Shown here: piece after piece, positions 7,698 to 17,993 of the stretch | How the letters are laid out: each line of letters begins with the position of its first letter | Numbering within the stretch: the stretch's first letter is position 1 | From: Balneolaceae bacterium | GTDB taxonomy: Bacteria; Bacteroidota; Rhodothermia; Balneolales; Balneolaceae | Assembly (NCBI GenBank): GCA_017640665.1 | Contig: JAEPQE010000001.1 | Location: 186,001-250,000, forward strand | Reading direction: 5' to 3' | Length of the DNA: 64,000 nucleotides | Translations under genes and position numbers: made by a program | Notes under the pieces: generated by a model | Databases searched by the model: none | Told to the model about the DNA's origin: nothing | Seen by the model: only the letters and a program-made list of their open reading frames with translations

Positions 7698-10043
7698 CTA
7701 ATTCCTCAATGGTTTCCCGGTCTTAAGCATATGTTCGATTCGGGCGTGAGTTCCTTCATCTTTAAAGCAATCCAGTATAGCTTCACGCTCAAGTTTCAGA
7801 AGATAATCTTCCGGGACTTCCTGGGGCTCGCTTAAATCACCACCAGATAATACATGGGCTACTCTACCGCTAACAACCCTATCGTAGTCGGTGGCATATC
7901 TTGCTTCACTCATCACATACAACATCGTTTTCATTACGCTAAGAGCCTTAAGGCCCTGAACTTTGATGGGCTCTTTTGCGGGGGGCTGATATCCTGCTTC
8001 CAACATGGAAAGGGCCTCTTCTTTTGCTATTGCAAGCTGAAGATTCCGATTCATCACTATTACATCTTCATCACGTAAAAAACCCCGTTCTTTTGCCTTG
8101 TGAGCACTATCTGATACTTTTGCCAATCCTATAGTTTTAAAAGCTTCTTTAATAAAAGGAAGAGGGTCTGCTTCGGGTTCAAGCTTGCTCATCGCTCGTT
8201 TTAAAAGCTCGGTTGTTCCTCCACCTGCTGGAATCAATCCTACACCAACCTCAACTAAGCCCATATATAACTCATGATGGGCTACCACACGATCGGAGTA
8301 CAATACAAATTCAGTTCCTCCTCCAAGAGTTCTCCCGAAAGGAGCCGCAATCACAGGAAAAGAAGCATACCTCAGCTTAACTGCGGTACGCTGAAAGTTT
8401 GTAACCGCAGCCACAACATCTTCGAACTTACCCGATTGAACTGCCTGTACAGCTTCCATCAAATTAGCGCCATAAGCAAAATTGTCTCCATCGTGGCTTA
8501 TCACCAGCGCTTTGAAATGCTTTTCTACTGATTCGAGGCAATTTTCCAGAGATTTTACTAGCTCAAAACCGAGGGTAGCATTTTTTGTTTTGAACTCGAA
8601 TAATGCGATTCCGTCACCCATATCCAGTAAGGCAGCCGAATCATTTTCAAAAAACGGAACTTTTGCTTTCCGAACCTGAGCAACGGTTAATTCACCATCA
8701 GCATTAGGAGTTTGATCCACCATCGTTTTGGAAATTGGATCAAATACTTTTCCATCAGCATAAAAAGAATCGTAACCTGATTCTTTCAAATCCGAAACTA
8801 TATTCGGTATACCTTTCCCTTCACTTGAGAGTTTCTTTACAACAGAGTCAACTCCAAGAGCGTCCCAGCGTTCGAAAGGTCCTAGTTCCCAATTAAACCC
8901 CCATTTCATAGCACGATCAACTGATTCTATAGAATCTGAAATTTCCGGAATTCTGTTCGCGGCATATAACAATAAATCCCGTTGGGTTTCCCACACGAAA
9001 TTACCGACATCAGAATCGTCAAAGGTCAAAAGCTTGAGGCGTTTTCCTGTATCTCTAATCTTTTTTGCTTCAGCTATTATTTCATAGTCTATAGTCTTTT
9101 GAGGCTCGTATTCTAACTTCTCAGGATTTATAACATGGAATTCACGCCCTTGTTCAGTTTGAACCTTTTTGTAGAATCCCTCGCCACTTTTATTACCAAG
9201 CTTCCCTGCTTCAATCATTTTCCCGAACTGATCAGGAAGCTTGAAGGTATCCTTCATCTCATCATTTGGAATAAGCGGATGAATATTGCCCGAAACATGT
9301 GCCATCACATCTAATCCAACAATATCCCCGGTTCTGAATGTAGCAGACTTAGAATATCCTGTGAGAGTTCCTGTAAGTGCATCGATCTCTTCCACCCTAA
9401 ATTTCCCATCAAAGAAATAAGGCATTATGGAAGCCATCGAAAATACTCCAATTCTATTTCCGATGAAGTTCGGTGTATCTTTACAAAGCACCACTCCTTT
9501 TCCAAGTACCCGTTCACAAAAAGAACTTATATGGGAAATCACCTTTTCAGAAGTAAACTCTGTGGGAATAATCTCCAGCAACTTCATATAACGAGGAGGA
9601 TTGAAAAAATGAGTTCCAAGAAAATGCTCTTTAAATTCTTTGGAACAATCTGAGCTAATTTCAAAAATAGGAAGCCCGGACGTGTTTGAGCTTACAATGG
9701 TTCGAGGAGCCCTAAGTTCATCCAGTCTGGCCATCATCTTCTTTTTGATGTCCATTCGCTCAATAATTACTTCACAAATCCAGTCCACTTCTTTTAAACG
9801 GTTGAGATCATCATCAAAATTCCCGATCTCAATTCTTTCAGCAAACTTTGTCAATCCGAATGGAGCAGGCTTCAGTTTCTGAATTTTTTTGATACTCTCT
9901 TCAGCTATTTTATTGGGATGCCTGGGATCATCACTCTTAAGATCCAGAAGAAGTACTTCGAGCCCCGCATTTATACAATGTGCGGCTATCTGGCTGCCCA
10001 TTACACCAGATCCTAAAACTGCTACTTTCCGAATTTTTTTCAT
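7698..10043 (-). CDS. fadN: FadN-type 3-hydroxyacyl-CoA dehydrogenase/enoyl-CoA hydratase fusion
   Basis: 781 residues with the dehydrogenase first and hydratase last, the FadN order, opposite to E. coli FadB. Residues 8-23 (VLGSGVMGSQIAAHC) are the NAD-binding loop. GTHFFNPPRYMKLLEI (about 143-158) carries the catalytic His of the dehydrogenase. The C-terminal crotonase region (about 470-670) has GRTLGGGTEF and YMGLVEVGVGLIPAGGG with the expected Glu. It hydrates enoyl-CoA and oxidises the product to 3-ketoacyl-CoA. It follows the acyl-CoA ligase by 12 bases, and the thiolase lies downstream after the 195-base insert-like region. Confidence 0.94.
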   Translation of the reverse strand: MKKIRKVAVLGSGVMGSQIAAHCINAGLEVLLLDLKSDDPRHPNKIAEESIKKIQKLKPAPFGLTKFAERIEIGNFDDDLNRLKEVDWICEVIIERMDIKKKMMARLDELRAPRTIVSSNTSGLPIFEISSDCSKEFKEHFLGTHFFNPPRYMKLLEIIPTEFTSEKVISHISSFCERVLGKGVVLCKDTPNFIGNRIGVFSMASIMPYFFDGKFRVEEIDALTGTLTGYSKSATFRTGDIVGLDVMAHVSGNIHPLIPNDEMKDTFKLPDQFGKMIEAGKLGNKSGEGFYKKVQTEQGREFHVINPEKLEYEPQKTIDYEIIAEAKKIRDTGKRLKLLTFDDSDVGNFVWETQRDLLLYAANRIPEISDSIESVDRAMKWGFNWELGPFERWDALGVDSVVKKLSSEGKGIPNIVSDLKESGYDSFYADGKVFDPISKTMVDQTPNADGELTVAQVRKAKVPFFENDSAALLDMGDGIALFEFKTKNATLGFELVKSLENCLESVEKHFKALVISHDGDNFAYGANLMEAVQAVQSGKFEDVVAAVTNFQRTAVKLRYASFPVIAAPFGRTLGGGTEFVLYSDRVVAHHELYMGLVEVGVGLIPAGGGTTELLKRAMSKLEPEADPLPFIKEAFKTIGLAKVSDSAHKAKERGFLRDEDVIVMNRNLQLAIAKEEALSMLEAGYQPPAKEPIKVQGLKALSVMKTMLYVMSEARYATDYDRVVSGRVAHVLSGGDLSEPQEVPEDYLLKLEREAILDCFKDEGTHARIEHMLKTGKPLRN

Positions 10044-10055
10044 GTCGCCACTCTA

Positions 10056-11843
10056 CTATTCTTCATAAATTGATTTGATCAAATCTGCGTAGTTCTTTTT
10101 TACCACACTTCTCTTAACACTCATCTTTGGTGTTAGTTCTCCCTCGTCGATACTAAACGCCCGTTCAAGAAGAACGAACCTTTTTACCTGCTCCCAATGA
10201 GGAAGTTTCTTGTTGACCTTATCCACTTCGAGCTGTACCTGATTGATTATATCCTGGTTTGTTGATTTATTTTCAGAAGGAAATGGAATTCCCTTTTGTT
10301 TGAATCTCTTTTCGATATTGTTCCAGTCCGGAGCAATTAAAGCTGCACAGAACTTTTCCTCGCTACCTACCACCATCGCCTGGTCTATAAATCCACTATT
10401 TATCAGAGCATTTTCTATGGGTTGGGGTGCTACATATTTCCCGGTTGAAAGCTTAAACATCGATTTCTTTCGGTCTGTAATAAATAACCAACCCTCATCA
10501 TCTATGTAGCCGATATCGCCGGTACAAAACCAACCATCTTCCGTCATCACTTCCGCGGTTTTATCAGGAAGTTTGTAATAACCCACCATCAAATTTGGCC
10601 CTCTGGTTTCGATTTCTCCATCCTCGGCTATCCGGATTTCAACATCTTCAAGAGCTTTTCCCGCAGAACCTATTCGTATCACATCTGGAAGACTGGAAGT
10701 CATAACCGGAGAGGTTTCTGTCAATCCATAACCCATACCGCATTTTAACCCAATTCCATTAAAAAACCGCATTACCGGAGGTGCTAATGCAGCCCCACCT
10801 ACAGTGGTACCTACCAAATTTCCACCCATTCCCTCCCTGATTTTTGAATAAACCAGTTTATCAGCAAGCTTCCATTGCATGGCCTCTAACCCTTCTGGTG
10901 GATGCTCAGGATCATATTCCTCAGCAAATTTAACAGCCCAGTAGTAGAGCCTTTTTTTTACACCTGAAAGCTCCTGACCCTTCACTTTTATCCCGGTCAT
11001 AATCTTCTCCAGAAGCCTTGGAACTGTGGCAAAGTAGATAGGCTTTACAGTAACTAAATCGATTTTAAAATCCTGAACATCTTCTACATAATAAATTGAA
11101 GCTCCCGAACAGATATATAAATATGAAGCAATTCGTTCTAACATATGCGCCAGTGGGAGATAGGAAAGTATCTTTGGGGATTCAAAGTCATCAGACTTAA
11201 ATGGCATTCTTTCCAACGAAGCAAGCGCATTCGAAGCAAGATTCATATGGGTTAGCATTACCCCTTTCGGAACACCTGTGGTGCCCGAGGTATAATTGAT
11301 GTTAGCCAGATCATCTGGTTCAATAGCGCTTCTTAATTCCTTAAACAGACTGGGTTGTTCGGTGTCCAGTTCTTTACCCATCTCCATTACTTCTTCAAAT
11401 CCTTTTAACTTTTTGTGGGATGAAGGTTGAATACTAATAATAGCTTCGATAGAGGTAATCGCTTTAACAAGTGGCTTGGTTTCTTCGAACAGCTCATCAT
11501 TCGAAACGATATGAACTTTAGCCACAGAATTCTCGAGGATATATTTAATCTGATCAGCTGGTTGTGTGGTATAAACAGCTACATTCACTGCCCCAAGCGA
11601 AAGTACTGCCTGATCACAAATCAGCCATTCTGTGCTGTTTTCAGAGTGGATAGAAACCCGGTCTCCTTTGCGAACTCCAAGATGATATAATCCTAATGCA
11701 AGGTTCTTTACCTTGCTTTTAAAATCATCTACAGAGGTTTCAATCCATTGCCCTTTTCTCTTTACCGCAGAAAGAATCCCCAATTTATTTTTTTTCATTC
11801 CCTCTTCAAGTAAAAGAGGTACTACTGCTGGCTCATATTTCAT
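10056..11843 (-). CDS. Long-chain acyl-CoA synthetase (AMP-forming)
   Basis: 595 residues, FadD15/ACSL-like size. YTSGTTGVPKG (184-194) is the ATP/AMP motif, GYGLTETSPV the adenine-binding motif and WFCTGDIGYIDDEGWLFITDRKK the hinge/A8 region, so the adenylating domain is complete. It activates fatty acids to acyl-CoA with ATP. It is the first gene of the minus-strand beta-oxidation operon and lies 12 bases before fadN. Its start is 16 bases from a perfect dyad GTTACTaAGTAAC, a likely operator for a fatty-acid-responsive regulator (inferred). Confidence 0.94.
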   Translation of the reverse strand: MKYEPAVVPLLLEEGMKKNKLGILSAVKRKGQWIETSVDDFKSKVKNLALGLYHLGVRKGDRVSIHSENSTEWLICDQAVLSLGAVNVAVYTTQPADQIKYILENSVAKVHIVSNDELFEETKPLVKAITSIEAIISIQPSSHKKLKGFEEVMEMGKELDTEQPSLFKELRSAIEPDDLANINYTSGTTGVPKGVMLTHMNLASNALASLERMPFKSDDFESPKILSYLPLAHMLERIASYLYICSGASIYYVEDVQDFKIDLVTVKPIYFATVPRLLEKIMTGIKVKGQELSGVKKRLYYWAVKFAEEYDPEHPPEGLEAMQWKLADKLVYSKIREGMGGNLVGTTVGGAALAPPVMRFFNGIGLKCGMGYGLTETSPVMTSSLPDVIRIGSAGKALEDVEIRIAEDGEIETRGPNLMVGYYKLPDKTAEVMTEDGWFCTGDIGYIDDEGWLFITDRKKSMFKLSTGKYVAPQPIENALINSGFIDQAMVVGSEEKFCAALIAPDWNNIEKRFKQKGIPFPSENKSTNQDIINQVQLEVDKVNKKLPHWEQVKRFVLLERAFSIDEGELTPKMSVKRSVVKKNYADLIKSIYEE

Positions 11844-11858
11844 ACATTCAAAGCTATT

Positions 11859-11871
11859 GTTACTAAGTAAC
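11859..11871. promoter_or_regulatory. 13-bp dyad, candidate operator of the fatty-acid operon
   Basis: GTTACTAAGTAAC (6-bp arms, single central base) lies 16 bases upstream of the acyl-CoA ligase ATG in the divergent intergenic region. A repressor there would block the operon. No regulator gene is adjacent. Confidence 0.4.
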
Positions 11872-11927
11872 TATAGATACACTTTCAGCCTAAAACATGA
11901 AAGCGTTTCCAATAAATAAATACTCAA

Positions 11928-11942
11928 CTTAACAGTGTTAAG
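11928..11942. promoter_or_regulatory. 15-bp dyad just before the thioesterase gene
   Basis: CTTAACAGTGTTAAG (7-bp arms, one central base) ends 8 bases before ATG 11951. It overlaps the expected ribosome-binding region, so it could be an operator or a translation-controlling hairpin. It differs from the dyad on the ligase side. Confidence 0.4.
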
Positions 11943-11950
11943 CAAGTTTT

Positions 11951-12385
11951 ATGATTATAGAAGATTCAATAAAAGAAAAAGCTGAAGGCTTCCTCGATAT
12001 AAATGAAGCCAATATGGGAACTGCGCTTGGCATTAAGTTTCTAAAAATAACCAGGGAAGAGATGATTGCTGAAATGCCCGTGGATGAGCGAACCGTTCAA
12101 CCCTTCCGGGTTTTGCATGGAGGAGCATCCGTTTCACTAGCCGAAACTCTATGCTCCGTTGGTGCCTGGCTACATCTCGCTGAGAATAAAACTGCAGTTG
12201 GAATAGAGATTAACGCTAACCATCATCGTCCTGTAAAGGAAGGTGGCAAGGTTACAGGAACAGCTACCCCCATTCAGATCGGGAAAACCATTCATGTTTG
12301 GGAGACGAAGATTGTAGATGAACGGGGGAAGCTTGTGTGTACTTCCAGGTGTACGTTAGCGATTGTTGATCTGCTAAATAACTAA
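11951..12385 (+). CDS. Hotdog-fold acyl-CoA thioesterase (PaaI/MenI-like)
   Basis: 144 residues with the PaaI/DHNA-CoA thioesterase layout: MPVDERTVQPFRVLHGGASVSLAE, where His56-Gly57-Gly58 and the catalytic Glu65 fall on the long central helix. GIEINANHHRPVKEG and the closing strand pattern complete one hotdog fold. Such enzymes hydrolyse acyl-CoA or aryl-CoA thioesters in the cytoplasm, usually as tetramers. Divergence from the fatty-acid operon favours acyl-CoA disposal. 1,4-dihydroxy-2-naphthoyl-CoA in menaquinone synthesis is the main alternative, since the same subfamily does both. Confidence 0.85.
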   Translation: MIIEDSIKEKAEGFLDINEANMGTALGIKFLKITREEMIAEMPVDERTVQPFRVLHGGASVSLAETLCSVGAWLHLAENKTAVGIEINANHHRPVKEGGKVTGTATPIQIGKTIHVWETKIVDERGKLVCTSRCTLAIVDLLNN

Positions 12386-12414
12386 ATTTACCTAACCAAA
12401 TTCATCGAAATAAA

Positions 12415-13857
12415 GTGAACTCAAAAGACCTTGACCTTCCCAAAAAGGAGTTTAAAGAATTACTGGACATAAGTACGGAAATGATACTTCAAAAATTTGA
12501 GCATTTTGAAGAACGAAAAGCATTCCATTCTTTTCCCCAGACTGAAATCGAAAACTGGTTTGATGAGAAACCTCCCTCAGAAGGGATGTCACAAGTTGAA
12601 CTTCTTGAAGAAGTAAAACATAAAATACTTGATACGGCCACAGACAATATCGGAGTACATATGTATGGCTATGTTATGGCAGGCGGGACTCAAATCTCTA
12701 TTATTGCTGAGAAACTAGCCGCAACAATTAACCAAAATATTGGAAAGTGGCATCTTGCCCCATCTATAGTTGAGATTGAAAAACGTGTCGTTCAATGGAG
12801 TTCTGAGATCATTGATTTTGGCAAAGATATTGGCGGAGTTTTAGTTAGTGGTGGGTCTGAAGCAAATCTTGCAGGACTTACAGTAGCTAGAAATATTTTC
12901 TTTGAAAAGAAAAATATACAACAGAAAGGATTATTCGGGCTAAAACCATTTACAGTATATGCCTCAACAGAAGTTCATGGATGTATAGATAAAAGTGTAA
13001 CTCAACTTGGAATTGGTACTAATAATCTTAGAAAAATTGCTGTTAATTCTGATTTTACTATAGATATCGAGATACTTGAACAAACCATTAAAGAAGATAT
13101 TGAGAAAGGTTTCGAGCCATTTTGTGTGATAGGTACAGCGGGCACTGTTAATACAGGTGCAATTGATGATCTCAACTCAATTTCAGCTCTTGCACAAAAA
13201 TATGGTCTATGGTTTCATGTAGATGGTGCATATGGAGGTCTTGCATGTGTTTTACCTTCAGTGAAGAAATATTATATGGGACTTAAAAAAGCGGATTCTG
13301 TAGCTATCGATTTTCATAAATGGCTTTATCAAACTTTTGAAGTAGGATGTGTACTTGTAAAAAACTGGGATACTCTTCGAAATGCTTATTTCAAAAAGGC
13401 CGATTACTTAGATAGTAATTTGGAAGACCAGAATCGGTTAAACTTTAATGAGCACACATTTCAATTATCCAGGAATGCAAAGGCGCTTAAAGTTTGGATG
13501 AGTATCAAAGGATATGGCATGAATAAGCTAAAGAAAATGATTCAAAAGGATATTGATCTGGCTGGCTATCTTTCTGATCAGGTTAATGAAGCCCCCGATT
13601 TTGAATTGCAAGCCAGATCTGCTTTAGCAGTCTCTTGTTTTAGATACGTTGGCAATTTATCCGATGAATCTGAAATTGAATCCTTTAACAAAAAACTTGT
13701 TGCTGCTCTTGAAAAAGATGGAAGAGTTTTTTTAACAGGAACCAAGCTTAATGGAATCTTTGTACTGCGAGCATGTGTAATCAATCACCGAAAACAAAAA
13801 AAAGATATCGACTATTTATTACGAATAATCCGCGATGTTGCGAAAACACTTCATTAA
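12415..13857 (+). CDS. PLP-dependent group II amino-acid decarboxylase family protein
   Basis: 480 residues from a GTG start. VSGGSEANLAGL (about 146-157) holds the phosphate-contacting loop, FHVDGAYGG (about 284-292) the PLP-ring Asp, and IDFHKW places the Schiff-base Lys at 302. This is the aromatic-L-amino-acid/glutamate decarboxylase fold. Substrate cannot be assigned: tryptophan, tyrosine, aspartate and glutamate enzymes share these motifs. The gene is noticeably more AT-rich than the neighbouring fad and pcc genes, which may mean later acquisition. It is flanked by a thioesterase and a convergent carboxylase, so context gives no pathway. Confidence 0.87.
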   Translation: MNSKDLDLPKKEFKELLDISTEMILQKFEHFEERKAFHSFPQTEIENWFDEKPPSEGMSQVELLEEVKHKILDTATDNIGVHMYGYVMAGGTQISIIAEKLAATINQNIGKWHLAPSIVEIEKRVVQWSSEIIDFGKDIGGVLVSGGSEANLAGLTVARNIFFEKKNIQQKGLFGLKPFTVYASTEVHGCIDKSVTQLGIGTNNLRKIAVNSDFTIDIEILEQTIKEDIEKGFEPFCVIGTAGTVNTGAIDDLNSISALAQKYGLWFHVDGAYGGLACVLPSVKKYYMGLKKADSVAIDFHKWLYQTFEVGCVLVKNWDTLRNAYFKKADYLDSNLEDQNRLNFNEHTFQLSRNAKALKVWMSIKGYGMNKLKKMIQKDIDLAGYLSDQVNEAPDFELQARSALAVSCFRYVGNLSDESEIESFNKKLVAALEKDGRVFLTGTKLNGIFVLRACVINHRKQKKDIDYLLRIIRDVAKTLH

Positions 13858-13878
13858 GCCAGCCTGATAAGACTCACT

Positions 13879-15429
13879 TTAAAGTGGCAAATTATCATGT
13901 TTCTTCTTCGGTACTGTGTCTACTTTATGTTGAGTAACTTCCAGCATTTTAATCAGCTTTTCTCTCGTTTCTGAAGGGAGGATCACATCGTCAATAAATC
14001 CACGTGCGGCAGCTTTGTATGGATGAGCAAATTCTTCTGAGTACTGCGCTTCCAGCTCTTTTTGTTTGGCTTCGGGATCATCTGCTTTTGCGATTTCTCT
14101 TCGGAAAATAATCTCGACCGCACCTTTGGTTCCCATAACTGCAATCTCAGCTGTTGGCCATGCCACATTATAATCTGATCGGATGTGCTTCGAATTCATT
14201 ACATCGTAAGCGCCACCATAAGCCTTTCTGGTGATAACTGTCATTTTAGGAACAGTGGCTTCACAAAATGCATAGAGTAATTTTGCCCCATGTTTGATAA
14301 TCCCACCCCATTCCTGATCGGTTCCGGGTAAAAAGCCCGGAACATCTTCAAACACAACGAGCGGGATATTGAACGCATCACAAAAACGAACAAAACGTGC
14401 TCCTTTTAATGATGACCTTATTCCTAAAACCCCTGCCATCGATAAAGGTTGATTGGCAACTATTCCCACGCTTCGACCACCAAGCCGGGCAAATCCTACG
14501 ATGATGCTTTCAGCATAATCTTTCTGGACCTCAAAAAAAGAATCCTTATCCACGACCCCCTGAATCACATCATGCATATCATAGGGTTTATTTGGATTGA
14601 GAGGAACTATAGATTCCAGCGACTTGGCTTTTGCTGAATCCGGGTCTTTGGAAGGAATATTTGGTACTTTTTCCTCACAGTTTTGAGGGATATAGCTCAT
14701 CAACTTGCGGATTTCCTGCAAACAAACGGCATCATTTGGGGTCGCGAAATGCGCTACTCCGGATTTCGTATTGTGAGTAACTGCACCACCAAGTTCTTCA
14801 GAAGTTACTTCTTCGTGAGTTACCGTTTTCACAACATTAGGCCCGGTTACAAACATATAACTGGTGTTTTCGACCATAAAAATAAAATCGGTAAGCGCCG
14901 GACTATACACTGCGCCACCTGCACAAGGTCCCATTACTGCCGAAATCTGAGGAACTACTCCCGAAGCCATCGTATTTCTCCAGAAAACTTCTGCATAACC
15001 GCCAAGTGACGTAACTCCTTCCTGAATTCGTGCTCCCCCGGAGTCATTTAATCCAATTACAGGGATTCCGTTTTTAATGGCCAGATCCATAATCTTACAT
15101 ATCTTTTCGGCATGAGTTTCTGATAATGAACCACCGAACACTGTGAAATCCTGACTAAAAACATAGACAGGCTTTCCATGAATTTTTCCGAAACCGGTGA
15201 TTACCCCATCCCCCAGAAATTTTTGCTTCTCTAAACCAAAGGCGACACTTCTGTGTGTTACAAAAGCATCGATTTCTTCGAAACTACCCTTATCAAGAAG
15301 CAAGTCTACACGTTCCCTGGCAGTCAGCTTTCCTTTTTCATGTTGCTTCTCGATGCGGGCTTCACCTCCACCCTTCAACACTTCTTCTCTGAGTTCCAGT
15401 AATCGTTTTACTTTTTCATTGGTTTCCAT
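13879..15429 (-). CDS. Acyl-CoA carboxylase, carboxyltransferase (beta) subunit, propionyl-CoA type
   Basis: 516 residues from ATG 15429, chosen over the TTG 12 bases upstream because GAGGAG lies 4 bases before this ATG. Both crotonase-like halves are present: [19 protein letters not shown] with [11 protein letters not shown] in the N-half, and [26 protein letters not shown] with [10 protein letters not shown] in the C-half. These are the biotin and acyl-CoA oxyanion-hole motifs of PccB-type enzymes. It carboxylates propionyl-CoA (or a related acyl-CoA) to methylmalonyl-CoA. The biotin carboxylase alpha subunit is not in the window. It is translationally coupled to the acidic protein upstream. 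Confidence 0.94.
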   Translation of the reverse strand: METNEKVKRLLELREEVLKGGGEARIEKQHEKGKLTARERVDLLLDKGSFEEIDAFVTHRSVAFGLEKQKFLGDGVITGFGKIHGKPVYVFSQDFTVFGGSLSETHAEKICKIMDLAIKNGIPVIGLNDSGGARIQEGVTSLGGYAEVFWRNTMASGVVPQISAVMGPCAGGAVYSPALTDFIFMVENTSYMFVTGPNVVKTVTHEEVTSEELGGAVTHNTKSGVAHFATPNDAVCLQEIRKLMSYIPQNCEEKVPNIPSKDPDSAKAKSLESIVPLNPNKPYDMHDVIQGVVDKDSFFEVQKDYAESIIVGFARLGGRSVGIVANQPLSMAGVLGIRSSLKGARFVRFCDAFNIPLVVFEDVPGFLPGTDQEWGGIIKHGAKLLYAFCEATVPKMTVITRKAYGGAYDVMNSKHIRSDYNVAWPTAEIAVMGTKGAVEIIFRREIAKADDPEAKQKELEAQYSEEFAHPYKAAARGFIDDVILPSETREKLIKMLEVTQHKVDTVPKKKHDNLPL

Positions 15430-15433
15430 AGTG

Positions 15434-15439
15434 CTCCTC
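15434..15439 (-). promoter_or_regulatory. Strong Shine-Dalgarno (GAGGAG) overlapping the upstream stop codon
   Basis: GAGGAG lies 4 bases before ATG 15429 and shares bases with the TGA stop (15438-15440) of the upstream gene. This fixes the carboxylase start at 15429 and indicates translational coupling. Strong Shine-Dalgarno sequences are rare in this window. Confidence 0.75.
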
Positions 15440-17177
15440 AACTATTCTGCAGTTCGTTAAAATATTGGTGCAATCGATCTGTAAAATCGACCGTAGCTCC
15501 TGAGAACAAATCCACTTTATTTTTCTTAAAAACATCTTTTTGGATAAAATCCGAAGTTTCTTTCCAGCTTTCGAAGGTTTTGATCTTTTCTAAGGCTTTA
15601 TCAAATTTCTTTTCTGAGCCGGAGAATATCACTTCAATAAATTCTGCTTTTCGGTCCACCAATAAATCTTCCAAATTTATCTCTGGTGTTTCTTCAGGGG
15701 TTATATCCGACTCCACATCAATTACAGGTTCCTCTGAGTAGTCGTCATCTACCTGAATTTCTTCTTCAAATGCTTCTGAGCCTTCTTTGCTATTCCGCTC
15801 TCCTCCCATTAGCACATCCATTTGATCGTCATTAAGGAATTTTGCCCACATTGGCTTTTCTTCACCTTCAGACTCAGGCTCGTCTTCAACATAAATATCA
15901 GCTTCGTATTCATCATCAGCTACTTCTTCCTCATCAACAAATACATCTGCGATATCTTCTACCTCGATCTCATCCGGTTGATCGCCTCTCTCAATGGTTT
16001 CAAATGAATTTTTAGCCTGATCGAGAATGGAAATAAGGTTCTCTCTGAATTCTGCCACATCTTCTGCATCTGCCTCTTTCATCTCTTTGATTTTAGCGGC
16101 AATCTCTTCTGAGGTCTCTGAAGCCTGGCCATCATCCTCACTTTCGCCGCTTAATGAAAAGAGTTTGTTCAAGGAAGCAACCTGATCAAAATCTTCCACT
16201 TCAACAACTCCATCATTGGCAATATCTGTTAGTAATTCCGACATCTCCTCATCTGATAAACTTCCATCCGAAAATTTAGCCGCTAACGTTTCCTCTCCAC
16301 TCTCTTCATCCTGAGGTACGTATTCATAATTCCCAAAAAAACTTTCGATCAGTGTTTGTTCTGAAGCATCTTCCTCTGAAATCTTCTCGACCTCTTCAGC
16401 TGCTTTTTTTTCTTCTTTTGCATTCGATTTCTCTGGCTTCGTTTCCGTAGAAAACTCTGCCAGCTCTTTAGAAGAGATAATCTCAATAAAATCAGATTTA
16501 GTGAGTGGTTCCTTCAATGCTTCAAACTTTCCTGCCATCCCGTAAAGACCTTTATCTTCAAAAAAGGTAGAAAGTAGCATTGGGTCAATTTTCCCACCAA
16601 AAAGAATGAAAAGCTGCTCAAGCTTTTGTGCCCAATCCTGTGCCGAATAAGATGCCACAAGTTTAGCATCCAGCTTATGAATCAATAATTTACACCTCTC
16701 TTTGGAAAGTGAATCCAGGCTTCTTTTCTTCATGTACAGAGGAACGGCTGTTCCAAAGTGCTTATAAATTGTTAGCCGCGAGCAACGCTCTTCGATTTCT
16801 TCGAAAGGGAGCTCGTCATCATCCCTAAAGAGATACTCAGCCATATTTTTCCTCGGCTCAATGAATACAAAAATGATGTCCTTTACCACGGCATGAATTA
16901 CTTCATACAGTTCATCTTTAGGGATTCTGGAGGTACTGATCGCAGATCTTACATAATCGTTAAACGCATCGGATACCAGACGAGCCTCGCCATCAAACCA
17001 CTTCGGGGTAGAGTCTCCGATTTCCTCTCTCACTTTATCCTCCAGATATAAGCGGATACGTTCCACCACAAACGATGGAATACCTGATTTGAGCAATTCT
17101 TTGGGATTATATTCAGCTTTGTCACTGGTTACAAGGCTTACCAAATGATCTGTTATTTGATCGATTACTTTTTGCAT
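15438..17177 (-). CDS. Acidic protein of unknown function, coupled to acyl-CoA carboxylase
   Basis: 579 residues, no recognised domain. Residues 1-235 look globular and mostly helical ([27 protein letters not shown]-type hydrophobic helices). Residues 240-510 are low-complexity and extremely acidic (runs of E, D, S and A), probably disordered. Residues 515-575 form a final helical segment ([32 protein letters not shown]). No signal peptide or membrane span, so likely cytoplasmic. Its stop overlaps the Shine-Dalgarno of the carboxylase beta gene, implying matched expression. The shape resembles a scaffold or flexible adaptor, but that is speculation. Confidence 0.8.
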   Translation of the reverse strand: MQKVIDQITDHLVSLVTSDKAEYNPKELLKSGIPSFVVERIRLYLEDKVREEIGDSTPKWFDGEARLVSDAFNDYVRSAISTSRIPKDELYEVIHAVVKDIIFVFIEPRKNMAEYLFRDDDELPFEEIEERCSRLTIYKHFGTAVPLYMKKRSLDSLSKERCKLLIHKLDAKLVASYSAQDWAQKLEQLFILFGGKIDPMLLSTFFEDKGLYGMAGKFEALKEPLTKSDFIEIISSKELAEFSTETKPEKSNAKEEKKAAEEVEKISEEDASEQTLIESFFGNYEYVPQDEESGEETLAAKFSDGSLSDEEMSELLTDIANDGVVEVEDFDQVASLNKLFSLSGESEDDGQASETSEEIAAKIKEMKEADAEDVAEFRENLISILDQAKNSFETIERGDQPDEIEVEDIADVFVDEEEVADDEYEADIYVEDEPESEGEEKPMWAKFLNDDQMDVLMGGERNSKEGSEAFEEEIQVDDDYSEEPVIDVESDITPEETPEINLEDLLVDRKAEFIEVIFSGSEKKFDKALEKIKTFESWKETSDFIQKDVFKKNKVDLFSGATVDFTDRLHQYFNELQNS

Positions 17178-17305
17178 AGAGGATTGATGTGCGCAGAAAA
17201 TAGGATGTCTTTAGTCGCTTTACAACCTAATAACTGTAATAATTATTTAGGTTTGATGAAGAAATTTATCTTCTGTTCTTTTCTTTGTTCTTGCTACCTT
17301 CTGGC

Positions 17306-17920
17306 ATGATTTCAGTTCAGGCAGATCGGCTTTCAAAAACATACAATCGCAGAACGGTTTTTAGCGAACTTTCTTTTTCTCATAAGGAAGGAATTCTCGG
17401 TATTTCCGGCGCTAATGGAAGTGGGAAATCAACATTATTGAAATGTTTAGCGGGTTTATTACGTCTAAAGTCGGGGAACGTTATCTGGAAACAAGGCCCA
17501 GAGGTTTTACCCAAAGATCATGCAAAAGCACTTATTGGCTATTCTGCTCCGTACATTAATTTATATGATGAACTTTCAACTTCTGAAAATCTTGAGTTTA
17601 TTTTGGAAGTAAGCGGGAAATTAAAAAGTGAAACTGATATTCCTTCCGTTCTTGAATACGTTCAAATGAAGGAGTACAGTAACCAACTTTTCAAGGAACT
17701 TTCAACTGGTCAACAACAACGTATTAAGCTAGCTGCTGCCTTAATTACCAAGCCTCTGATTTTATTTCTGGACGAGCCCGGCTCTAATCTGGATGAAAAA
17801 GGCCACGAACTGGTCGAAAGAATCGTTTCCGATCAAAAAGAAAAAGGAACGCTTCTGGTTTTAGCTTCGAATGATCCTATGGAGATCAATCTATGTGATA
17901 ATGTAGTGGTTTTGAGTTGA
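17306..17920 (+). CDS. ABC transporter ATP-binding protein (CcmA-like)
   Basis: 204 residues from ATG 17306; a TTG at 17285 in the same frame is less likely. GANGSGKST (35-43) is Walker A, LSTGQQQR the ABC signature and LILFLDEPGSNLD Walker B with the catalytic Glu. The compact length and the text around VFSELSF and LYDELSTSENLEFI resemble CcmA, the ATPase of the haem exporter for cytochrome c maturation. No CcmB or CcmC partner follows, so the cognate permease must be elsewhere and the CcmA label stays tentative. Confidence 0.88.
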   Translation: MISVQADRLSKTYNRRTVFSELSFSHKEGILGISGANGSGKSTLLKCLAGLLRLKSGNVIWKQGPEVLPKDHAKALIGYSAPYINLYDELSTSENLEFILEVSGKLKSETDIPSVLEYVQMKEYSNQLFKELSTGQQQRIKLAAALITKPLILFLDEPGSNLDEKGHELVERIVSDQKEKGTLLVLASNDPMEINLCDNVVVLS

Positions 17921-17993
17921 GATTCGTTATTCGTTTAAAAAGAGGTTTTCTTACATTTAAGATTCAAACATTCATCATTTAACATTTCATAAA

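Noticed and set aside
12415-13857. PLP decarboxylase gene as part of a genomic island
   Set aside because: It is more AT-rich than its neighbours, but no integrase, att site, tRNA or flanking repeat was seen.
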